A DNA stretch of 64,000 nucleotides, taken from Lutjanus erythropterus. Lineage: Eukaryota; Chordata; Actinopteri; Lutjaniformes; Lutjanidae. The DNA is taken from NCBI GenBank assembly GCA_020091685.1, contig CM034606.1:34181874-34245873 (forward strand), in the 5' to 3' direction. The notes under the pieces were generated by a model. That model was not told the origin of the DNA. It saw only the letters and a list, made by a program, of their open reading frames with translations, and ran no database searches. Positions 24,401-36,509 of the stretch are shown here, piece by piece; position 1 is the stretch's first letter; the number at the start of each line of letters is the position of its first letter. The translations under genes and the position numbers were made by a program.

Positions 24401-27400
24401 AACAACTATACAATGTACAGAAATATTAACTGCAGTTTGATCTTTTGTTTCCAGTGGAGAAAGTCCCAAGACTCCTTTTGCCAGATGTTGAATTAGGGGA
24501 CACTTTATCAACTTGCCGTCCATCCTTAATAATTAATCCTTAAGAATTTGTCCCCTCATATTAATCTGAAAATAACTGAATTCCAGCTTCTTCTCTCTGT
24601 CTTCTTTTTTCTTCATTTTTCTTTGGGCAGCACTGGAGGAACAGCTGTCCTGCAGTTTGCAGGCGCTGTCATGTTATACTTCTTTTTTCTCAACATTCTA
24701 TCATACTTAAGAAGTATGATGGTTGATTGGACAGTTGCTGCAGCACATGTGCCAATCAAATCCATCCACTGACATTATCTATCCATTAAAATGGGGGCCC
24801 CTTGGCTGACAGAGGGGAGAGGACTGTAACCTGTCTGACTGTGAGACACCAGCTCTGACAGAGGCATAAGGAACTGATCAAATCAACAGTAACAGCTAGC
24901 CAGCCTGTTAACATAATACTATGTTTTTGTATTATTACTATTGACATAATATAGGACAAAAAAGAAAGAAATGAAAAAACATTTCATGCTCTCTTGTGAG
25001 AAATTTCAAGTGCTCTGAGAAGGGGCCTAAGCAGGCGCTTAGTTCACCAATGCTTCAGGCCAGCCTTGGGTAGCAGGGACAACCCTCGACAGTCTCACCC
25101 CTAAAAATAAGTTGGATCTTGATATGTTCAACCCATGTGTTGCTCTGTTTGTAAAAGTCTCTCAGTCCTTTTGTAGCCTCTGACTGAATCACTGTGTGGT
25201 TTTGTGTGTAGTTTCACTACTGTGGTCCTGTTTGTCCTTTCACATATCAGCCTTATTTTACTGTTTACTGATCACTTTCAGCTGCATCAGAGCTGAGCTA
25301 AGATACTGCTGATACAAACTGACTTTTTACCTTTCATGAGCCCTTTCATTAAAAACTACTTCACTCCCAGCACAAGTTTACATCTAAATATATTTGCCTA
25401 AGTGTGTAATTTATTGGTTATGATGTTATTCACAGTAAAAGTTACTTTAAGGAAAACTTTGTGGCTACAATTTATGTGTGAGTCAATGATCATGAGGCAG
25501 TTGTAAGTCCCAACTTGTTGTCAGTTTCACCATTTCTTGGTGAATCAAAATTCAACAAAATCTGGAATGCATGCAATGTCAAACATTTCTACATTTTCAA
25601 ACAGTCCTGGTTACCCTTCACAGTAACATATGCAATGCACCCACATTTGAAGCAAATACAAAACTTGGGGAGGCAAAACTGTTTTTGGCCTGAATTAGTT
25701 CCCATTATTCTTGTTCAAAACGCCATTTGTTGCATTGGAGAACCAACAGCTTTATAGAGGTCTGTATTTATATTTATGATTCAGGCCTGTATAATAATTG
25801 CATGTTTCTGTGCATTGTAAACATGCCTTCTGCTATAAGAACTCTGTCCATGATCTCGGCTGCATAATTACAGCAGCCCGGGAATTCCAGCTGCAGAGCT
25901 GAGCCAACCCCTGAGGGCTGGACACTGACATATTTATTAAGGGTGTATTTCCAGCAATAACCTGTTCACTTCATTCCTCTGTCTAATGGCTTATGTTCCT
26001 GGAGGAGGACTTAGAAACCTGACTGAACCTGATGTCAGAAAAAACAGAGAGAAAAAAAAAACACATGCGGTCAGAGTTCATGGATGCTTACTGTACTGGC
26101 TCTCCTTCACAGGGAAGTCTTTGACTGGAGCTGCAGAGTCTTTGTCCATGCGGAGAGATATGACTTTCCTCTGCAGGCTGCTTGACTTCCTCACCACGAA
26201 TGTCTGCAGGCCAGAAAAGGAAACATCCAATCAGAACATACACTTTACAGAGGTACTGATGTACTACTGGAGTCTATTTATGGTTCTTCCAAAATGGATG
26301 CATTTACCTAGATCTATGTACTTTAGATGTATTATTTAGGTATAAAAATTACATCAAGACACTGTATCAGTATATATTTACCATATTACTGAGAATGCAG
26401 CCATTATCAATCTATCTTCTACGGGTTTCTGTATAAAAAGTTGTATATATACATGCCTATACTGTATAACCACCCACTTCATGTACATAAAGTAATCTAG
26501 TATTTCACCTATTCAGTATTGATGCTTTTGCACTGTTTGTATTTGTTTGCAATCTACAGAACACGTCACTTGTATATGACATTATTATGTAGTAAAGACT
26601 TGTTGCTTTACATATGTATTATATACGCCTATTTGTCAGCTACTTGTGTGTACATATTTTACCTTTCTTTGTTCAGCTTTGTTGTCCCTGTTGTCAGCTC
26701 TTTGTATATTTCTATCTCCCTGTAAACTGAACCGTGTCTAAGAAGATTAAGATCATCAGAGTCAGATTCCTTGTGTGTGTACACTTACAGTAGCTGGTCA
26801 ATAAATCTGATTCTGAATCTGATTAGCTACAATGATATTTTGCTTGGTTGAACAGCGTTGATCATAGGACACAGCTTACAGGACCAGTGTTATCTAGCGG
26901 TGAACTAGTAGATCTCAACCAATTCATCTGCTGACCCGGGGGAGAAACTACGCTGGCCGTGAAACTCAGCACACCATGAAAGGCCACATCTAGAGCCAGT
27001 GTTTGGCTTGTCCACTCTGGGCTACTGTAGAAACATGGCAGTGCAACATGGCAGCCTCCATGGAGGAGGACCTGCTCCCTCTGTAGATATAGAGAGCACA
27101 GTCTAAGGTAACAAAGACAATTCTTATTTTCAGGTTATTACACACTAATGAAAACATCTGTAAGAATATTAGTTCCTCTTAAATGTTACACACTTAACCT
27201 GCTTTACTTTAATGCTTTTTTCCATTATTAATTATTATGTGTACTTAACTCAATTGCTCTTCTTGAGGAAAAAGTCCCTAAAGGCTGTAAAGACCATAAT
27301 TTTACATTTAAAGTTTTTATTGAGGTTTTCAAATGACAATTCTGATGTCTGTTGTCATATTTTATGATATCATCACCCTGAAAATAATAAAAAGGAAAAA

Positions 27401-30400
27401 GTATTGCACAAAACCTTAGCATCTCTACAGTTACGTGCAAACTTTTGTGTGCAACAAGTGAGTCACCAGTGTGAGACACCACCAAGCAGAATACTTTGTT
27501 GGATAAAAACATGTTCTCTCCTTCTTTTTTCAACAGATCTGACACAACAACTCTCTGAGTTATTGGAAATGTTTGGATCACACAAGTAAGAAACAATCCT
27601 TTGCAGCTAAAAATATTGTATAATTAACAAATAGTATAATCCTAACAATATTAATATAACCTAATCTTTATCTGCAAAAATAGGCTACAGAACTCAATCA
27701 GCTTCTTACTGTGAGCTAATTGGTCTAACATGAAAAGATTTGTTTGCAAAAACTGAAAACGTTTAGGTTGCTTCATGTGAGAGATTTATATTTTTTGCAT
27801 TTGACTTTCCATCTAGTTTAAAGAGGGCAGGGCTCAAGTGGGAAAAGCTTTTGTTATGCACCAATCAGGATTTAGAAATATTTGAATCAATTGTTGGCTT
27901 ATACTGCAAGCTCTGTCAATCAAACCAAAAACTCCTGATGAAGCTGATTATTTTTGAGTGTTTAAGTCTTGAAACTATTGAGGCTTCAGATCAAAGCAAT
28001 TTTTTTTTTTGGTACTAGATATGATGTGATTATGTTTTAGTACAATTCAGATCTATGTAAGTAAAGTAAGTGACAACATTTGTGATTGAATGATTGGATT
28101 TTTATACACATAAGGTACCTTACTGCAGTTTGAAAACAGAGATAGTAGTTTGATAATAAATGTGTCCTTATTTGATCAACTATAGACCATCATCATAGAT
28201 CATCCCTGCTTAAACTGCTGGCAGTGAACAAACATCCTGTCAGCTCTATACTTTATTTAGTGGCAGAAGATGTTCAGGTTGAGAAAAAGAAATGCAAATT
28301 AAGACACAGCTGGATTATGTCACATCCTTTATCATGACCCAGTTTGGGGAGAACCTGGATCTGGATTCCCTAATAGTTACAGATAAGAAAAATGTAATCA
28401 GATTACAGATACATGTAGTCAAATTGGGGATATTAGTAGGATTACAATTTCAAAATAAAGAACGATACACTACCATACACAGTGCACACACAGCTGCTAA
28501 TTCATTATCATGACCTCTAGAGAAAAAATGCTTCACTGAGTGGAAATTTCAACATTTTGTGTCTTTAAATCAATTAATAAATCAGTTAATTGCGCACAAC
28601 AAAGGAAGGGACAGCTGGACAAACTAATAAACCTAACAATGAATAGAACGATCTACTATCAAATCAATCTCTTTTGAAAATCAATTAATCTTATTGAGTC
28701 ATATTATAATTTTAAAAAGTCCAAATTCTCTGATTCCAGCTTCTTAAATGTGAATATTTTCTGGTTTCTTTGCTCCTCTCTGACAGCAAACTGAATATTT
28801 TGTGAGTTGTGGACAAAACAAGACATTTAAGGACATCATCTTGAGCTTTGATCAGCATTTTTCACCATTTTATAATATTTCATGGATCAAACTACTAATT
28901 GATTAATTAAGAAAATAACAGACCAATTAATCGACAATGAAAATAATTGATAATAGCAGCCCTAAAGTTTCACCATATTTTACACTGAGATAATCCTAAA
29001 GTCACCAAGTTACATTACAATACTATAATATTGTGATACTTTGATTACTTTACTGACTACATTTTTAACAGGTAATTAGTAACTGTATCGCAACACATTT
29101 TTAAAGTAGCCCTCCTAACTCTGATCACTACAGCCCTACCTATTAAATATGCATTCAATTACATAATAATGTACCAGTATGACACAGTGCCTAGTGAAGT
29201 TCATAGTGTGGTTATTACACCCACACAGCCCACGTAGCTTGTGGTGTATCATACTATTACTGTAGAAGTTATTGTGCCTGCTCGTCTGTATGTAAGAAGT
29301 GAAACTTATACATAAAAGTGAAAGCTGTTGGATAGAAGAAGCCGCAGTGTGCGTTGTTCTCTCACCCCGGTGGGTTGGTTCTGCAGTATACGTGCGGCGT
29401 CCTGGTGGCTGAGGCCCAGCTGCAGCCACACAGCGTGCGTGTGCGCCAGTCTGTCCAGAACGCTGAGTCGCCGGTGGAGGGAGTCGTAGCCCGAATCTCT
29501 CGCTCCGGCCAGCCCCGCTCCCATCCCAGCACGAGGTGAAGCCTGCAGGAAGAGGCCGCCTACCTCTTCACCCAGCCTGAAATCAAGATCAAACAAATAG
29601 AACATTCACAGGATGTCAGACTGACTCCAGTGTTGATATCAACATTAATCATGACTTTATTTTTGGCGAGATGAAAGCAATTTCTCTGTAAGAGGAGAAC
29701 ACACAGTTTATTTATTTTAAGTTAGTGACAGGCTTTACAATTATTGTGAAGCTACAAAGACTGGACACACACAAAATGGCTATTTCTACCAAAACACACA
29801 GTAAAAAGTCCTGGCTGCACAAAAGAACACATAGTGACTGACTGAGTTAACACTGAGACAACACACTGGGCAATAGGTAGACAATGATTAGGGTCAAGTT
29901 ATCGAGTGAGAACCTGAATTCTTACTTGTTCCTGTACCAAAACCATACTAGCTAAACCTCCTGACTTTCCCAGGAGACTCCAGATTTTCATCACCCTCTT
30001 CCTATTTCCTCTTGGGATCACAATTCTCCTACATTTCTCCCAATTTATGACAAAATTTAGTTTCCTGTTCATTATCAGATTTCTGATTTGTTGGTCTGTT
30101 TTTCTGGTCTTGGACAGTGTGTATAAGCCCTACAGACAACAATGCAAGTACACCAAAACAGACTCTCTGGAAGGATTTCCTAGGGAAAGTTTTAAAGGAA
30201 AGGCGTATGCATTTTGGAAAATTGGATGTGTTGATTTCCTTTTGGGAGTGATGAATGTTGTTTTACAAGATCACATAATAAGATCACAACAGAGGGATGA
30301 CTAATTCGTTATATTTTCCTAAGAAATGAAAGTAAAATTAAACAGACATTCATCACAAAGAGTTTGCCTGGATGGAAAGCAATGTTTTTGCTAAATTTTG

Positions 30401-33400
30401 CTAAAAACAACTTTCTGTTTTCAGCCATATTTTTTATTCCTCCAGTCTGTATACTAAACTATCCACTCTTCTTATCACACTCATAAATATCAAACATACT
30501 GAAAATAAAAATAATCACAAGCAGTGACTGTGAGGAGAGGTGATTAAAATCACTTAAAATTAAAATGAAACAGGATGATTTCATCTTCCAACTGTTGACC
30601 AGCCAGCAAATCATATTTATAATCAGTGTGTGTGTTTATAAACTGTGATGTGTGTTCCCGCTAGAAGCCTGCACTGGAGTCCTGCAAAAGAGTGTAGCAA
30701 TGGATAAAAAATATATTTGTGTAAATTCACAGAGAGGGGCACAGGTTAAAATGAACTAACTGTGGACAGCAGTGAGAACAATAATACAATACAAACACTA
30801 TAATAATATTTTTTTTAAAACTGGAAAAATCAGAAATGAAAATGATTGTGCAGCATTTTTAACAATTAAATCCACTAATAAGTCTAATCAGTAGCTACGA
30901 TTTTGTGAGGAAAGCCTACGACACAATTTTGCCAAACGATACATCAGACCGGCAATACAGTCATCTAGGCCACACCCCCTTTCATATAAAACTACAGATA
31001 GCTAAAAAGCCAAAAAGCTGCCGTGTAGCAGGATGCAAAACAAATAAAAAATACAAATCCATAACAAACTCTGGTTTGTCATCCTTCCTGGAGAGGAAAG
31101 ATTCCAAAAAGAGAGCAGTGAGAACGTCTGAGCCTGCAGAGAACAGTAGTTCTTTATTTTTACGGCAGTATTAATTCATTTTTGATGATCTATCAGGAAA
31201 CTTACCTTTATGCCTCATTCATTTACAACTCTCTCTCTACCCACTTATCCTCCATGGGCATTCACTCTTAAAGTTAACAACCAGATTTAGCTACAATCCC
31301 GATCAGCCAATCATGTTGTTGCCATCAAAACTTTAAATCTGTTCTCCTCTCTGCTCATGTCAGCGCAGGCTGGTTGCAACACTCCACCCCATTCTCCTCC
31401 AGTTCTTCATATCTGGTCCTACCACCAATATCTAGACTCCATCGGGGGGGTTTCCTTTCCTAATCACAGCTTTGCTTCTCCCTCATACATGATGACATCA
31501 CAAACCATGATGCCGCCAAAGACTTTTCACATTTCTCATCTTGATTGTGCACATGTCAATCAAATATACTACATACACTGAAGCCTCTCCTGATTGAAAT
31601 AGAAATAGAAAATCTGCGTGTTTATATCCCCCGTCCTGCTGCCAGAGCATCTTTCTCAAAGTCCATCAGAAGCTATGAAATCTGTCTCCAGCAGAAATTC
31701 AACTCCTTAAACATCATGCTTGCATGATATTTCACGTTGTGTTTAGCCCTAATGTAAAGTGAAACAGGATGGAAGACACAAGTGGAAGCAAATAGTTGCT
31801 GACAGGTCACATATTAATGTTTCAGTTTGAGGGATAGATAACCACAGTTTTATGCTGTAAGAATGTAGAGAAACAGAAACAAAGGAGATTTGGAAGGAAA
31901 AAAAAACCAAACCAAGTTTCTTGTAAATGTTGAAATCAGTCTCAGTCACACATTAGTTGTTTGTGGCTAGACAAGGGCAGCAAAATTCTCCAGTAATCAA
32001 TTATCATAACTCCCGCTTCTGTTTCCCCTTATGGGATTGATTTATCAGCAGCAGAAGTATTGGGATGCTATACTATAGGAAAAGTAGCAATATTACACTG
32101 TAAACATATTTAAAACTGAGTTTTTAAGTGGTTATGAAACAGTTTCCAATTTAATAATGATGCCTCTGATGCAAATGAGACCATCATAAAGTTGTTTTTA
32201 ATGGCAGCCACCCTGTCAGATTCTCCTTGAAATCAGATGAAGGAGCTGGTAAAGGCAAAGTTACAGTGAGTCGTACCAATAATGAGTTGAAAATAAGCAG
32301 GAAGAGATTTTTGTTTAAATAATTTTAGGGATGCTCAATATGGATTTTTTTTTTCTCAACAACCAATAATTACCTGCTTCTCATGGCCAATACTGATAAG
32401 ATAACTGAGAATTTCACATTTGTATTTTGAAAAGATGTTCATTTCATCAAAGAGCTTCACAAATATACTTTGGCTTTTATAGAACATTTTGGGCAACAAT
32501 TCAAATGAAACACTTCTGTCAAATCAGATATTATTATAACCAATATTTATTGGCTAATTTACGCTGACACTGGGGAGCCCTGGTTGCTCAGTTGGTGGTG
32601 TGTGTGCCCCATGTGTTGAGGCTGGGAGGCCTCTGCAGCAGCCTGCGGTGCCTTGCTGCTTGTTCCCACATTCGCCCACTCTCTTTCCCCCCTTTCCTAT
32701 CATATCTTCAGCTGGCCCATGAATAAAGCCATAAAAAAAAAATCCCCAAAACCCCAGCGGTACTGATACAGACAGATAAATCTGTGACAGGCAGAATTGG
32801 CCGATAACATATTGGCTCCAATATTTATCACGCATCCCTAATAATTTCACTCTTGACATTATATTTTGTGCTCTTGGCTGTGGAAACATGTCAGGTTTTA
32901 TCCACAAGGGGCTCCAAAATCAACAAAATATCAAAGTTCTGAGTGTCCAGGTGTTATGCTGTTATATATATGATATGATATATATATGATCTATGATACA
33001 GAAGCCTATATCATTAGATTACTGTTACTGGTGCATTACTGTGTAAGGAGCAGTTTATTGATATATAAAGTTGGGGTACTGCTATGTGTACTGTTAGGTA
33101 GTTTCATCTATAGCAAAACATAATATCATTCTATGTTTTGTAGGTACATTTTTCATCTGTAAAGCAACTATTAACTATAGAGGTCAAATAAATACATTTA
33201 CCTCTAAATTTTAGTAGGGCAGAAGTACACAGAGGTATGAGATGGAAGTAAATGTACTTGTTTATAGTGTAAACTGAGTTGAATACACACCCTCATTTAT
33301 AAACTTTCAAATGTGACCATGTTCAAAGCGCTGACGGAGGAGAAACCATCATTCAAAAATAAATCTGACAGCCAATGACTAATTCAGTTACTGATGACAA

Positions 33401-36400
33401 ATGTTAATAAATAATTCCAGCACACATGAACTAACTGGAACTGATGTGTTTCATTCTGCTGGCCAGCCTCTTTCACACTTCCTCTACACTAAACAGGTAC
33501 TTTCTGAATTCTACATAAACCGTCCCTTACGAGAGGAATTCATGACTACAAATACACATTAAATGTCTTAGCGAAGGTGTGGTGGAAACAATCTGATGTC
33601 AACTTGAGATTATGCACATACTCGTTTTGACTGTTTGTTTGTTTTTTTTTAGGGCTAATATTGCATCATCATCAGAGGTTTGTCTGGGATCTAGTTTTTC
33701 TGCAAGTTTAAGATGTCGTCCAGGTTCAAAGACACAGAGGAAAAGTTCCACACACATGATATATGTATAACAAACACATCTTTGCTCTTTCCTAAATGAT
33801 TTCAAAGAGATATGAATCATATTCTAACAGTTTTTTGGTGAATTTGATAATATGCTGTCCTATGAGTGATTTATGTTTGTGCAGTTTTCCAGTTCCTTTA
33901 ACAGAATTCAGTTCTTTAATTCACACTACTCCAAACAGATTGATTCAACTTAACCTAAAAGTTACTGAAGTTATGGTGAAAACAATACAATACACCCTTT
34001 ACTGACACTGGACAGGTCTGTATCTAAATGTATCAATAATCATATTTGAAGATAGAAAGAATAAAACTGTGCCTAAAGGCAAGCCTTTCTAGAGGTCTCG
34101 ACTTGAGAACATTTATAAGAGAAGTGTAAGTTCTGAATCTCAAACAAAGCTGAAGAAGTACACTTCTTACTGGTGCTGTCAGGCGATTAAAAAAAGTAAT
34201 CTAATTAATTACAGGATTTGTAATTAATTAATCTAATTAATCGCATTTTAATCTCATATCTGCTAAAGGTCCCCAAATAAAGAATTTGAATTCTAGGACA
34301 TTACAAAAGTGTAGTGCATGACTAATCAATTGAATACACAAGGTACAAATCACTGCGTTCTTGTTAATAGTCCCGTCTTTGTTCTTTTTATAAATAAACT
34401 TGCCGTTCAAAGGTCCAAGTAAGCTTGCCTCGCTCTTAGGGGTGCAACTGATAAAAAAACTCACGGTTCGGATCGTATCACGGGTTTGAGTCACGGATCG
34501 GATCATTTTTCGGATCAGCAAAAAAGAAAAAAGTGGTGGGATTAGAGTTAAATTATTTTAAAATGCACTTGTCTTTGATCTTTGTCTGTCTGTAATTATC
34601 GCCATAGTTATGTGATGTAATAATAATGATAATAGTAATGATAATGGTAATATATTAAAAACTTCAAACGTATACAGTGCTGTACTATGTATATACTATA
34701 CATATATTAGATCATTATACACTGTACAGTATAATATACAACTACGCTCTGTAGTCTGACTCAATGTCCCGCCTACAGCAGCACATCTGATTAGTTAGAA
34801 GTCATGATCAATCAGCAGACACACTGTGTCACAGACAGGGTGAGACAGAGCTGCACCGGTGAGCAGAGAGGAGCTGTGTAGAAGTGAAGACAGCTGATAT
34901 CACCAAAGTTTCAATGAACATCACAGTTTTATGATCTGTTTCTTTGGTGATAGCAGAGTTACATCAGTGAAAAAAGTTACGGTCTGGATTTCACTCAAGG
35001 CGATGTGACGACTTTTAAATCAGTCGCTCTTCACAGAGATGAGCTGCATATAGCCGCATTTGTCCTCTTTTCACTGCAGCTCTGCATTGAGATTTCTGGT
35101 ATTATAACTTATACAAAAGTAACAGTGACAGTAAAACTATGATGCTCACATGTGGTCCGCGGATCACACGCGTGCCGAACTCAATGGGCCAAATTTAAAA
35201 TGCTTGCGCATTGACTTGCCACTCATGATTAATTGTGTTAATTTTTATAGCGCGTTAATTTGCAGCGTAATTAATTAATCTAATTAACGCGTTAAACTGA
35301 CAGCCCTACTTCTTACATAAATATACTGTTTTGTTGCCAGGTTTACAGACAATGATGTTTCCTGTTCCTTTTGTTAACACAATTTATGTAATACATAATT
35401 TTTAACTGTGATAATCCAGACGATGGTGCTCTTGAATACATCCTAAGATTGTGCATTTACTAATAAAAATAAACTTAAAAATCTGTATTACCTCTATTTA
35501 GCCACCACAAGGAGTTTTTAACTGCTTATGAAAAAGTCTCAGTTTATAACTGATGCCTCTATATGACCTACATAAACAAATGAGACCATCAGACAGAAGA
35601 TCAGGTGAAGTTATTCCTGATGTCTGCCACCAGGTAAGATTCTCTGTGAAATGAGACGAATCATGGCTGTTTTCACATTTTCCCAGCCAATGTTACAATG
35701 AGAAGTATGTTAGCCAGTTAAAAAGAAGGACAAGATATGTATTTACATCATTTTATTTCTGGTGTGGTTATGTGGTTATTAGGGTGGAAACACTGCTGCT
35801 TTTGTCCTCAGGGGGCAACAAAATCAACAAAATATGAAGTTTACTCACAGTAGCTTTAAATATATTAACTTTCCTGTACCCCTGCTTTTATATATCTATT
35901 TTTGTTTTTTTATTTATTTACCTTTGTGTATTTTCCTTGACCAAAAAATAAAATAAAATAACAAATACATATACGCTATAACAGTTCCTGGGGGGGGGGG
36001 GCATCAGTTTGTTGGTAACTGGTAATTACATTTCACACTACATCTCACATAAAATAACATTTAAGGCCTTTTAATGCTGCTCTCTGCTGGTAGCCATGGA
36101 GAACGACACTACATTCAATCAAATGGCAACACTGGCTGGGACATACAAAACAATATACAACACACATTCACACACACAGTCAAAAGCAGAGCACTGTCTT
36201 ATATACAGACAGACTATGAGCTCACCCCAGCAGTGTGTCTGCGTTGCGGTCTCCTTCTGCAGGTTTTGTCTTTTTTCCCATCTCCTTCTTCAGTGTGCCG
36301 ATTTCCCAGGCGAACGAGTCGATCAACTGCAGAGAGACACACAACAACACACTCAATTTAATGAAAAAAATAACAGTTCAGAGATCAGTTCAAACAAACT

Positions 36401-36456
36401 CCACATAACTAAGGTGTTTCCAATCTTCTACTATTTCTGCAAACTTGATGTTGTAT

Positions 36457-36509
<53 letters not shown>

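Larger units (their letters stand above)
16667..26091. other. Intron 4 of the rin2-like gene
   Basis: 9.4 kb. Contains a (GT)n tract, a TTAAAGGGACAGTTCACC element (19018-19634), a degenerate LINE on the minus strand (21590-22210), an AGGGCTGCAAC element (23222-23622) and a short perfect hairpin (24700-24720). 16680-18390, 19640-21560 and 24725-26080 hold nothing I can name apart from AT-rich sequence. Confidence 0.65.
26204..29365. other. Intron 3 of the rin2-like gene
   Basis: 3.2 kb. Holds an L2/CR1-type 3' tail (about 26390-26831), a MITE-type relic (26985-27186) and an AGGGCTGCAAC family copy in minus orientation (about 28640-28963). 27190-28640 is AT-rich with no assignable feature. Confidence 0.65.
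29577..36225. other. Intron 2 of the rin2-like gene
   Basis: 6.6 kb. Holds a THAP-like relic (30995-31165), a hAT-like element with perfect TSD and an internal SINE (32336-32839), and a second hAT-like element with perfect TSD and a nested insertion (34171-35308). A G-run (35991-36001) lies near its 5' end. Other parts (29600-30900, 31170-32320, 32850-34160, 35320-35980) are AT-rich with nothing I can assign. Confidence 0.65.

Noticed and set aside
32573-32645. Candidate tRNA gene on the plus strand
   Set aside because: The tRNA-like A-box region belongs to a decayed SINE; no cloverleaf can be formed and the body and A-tract follow directly.
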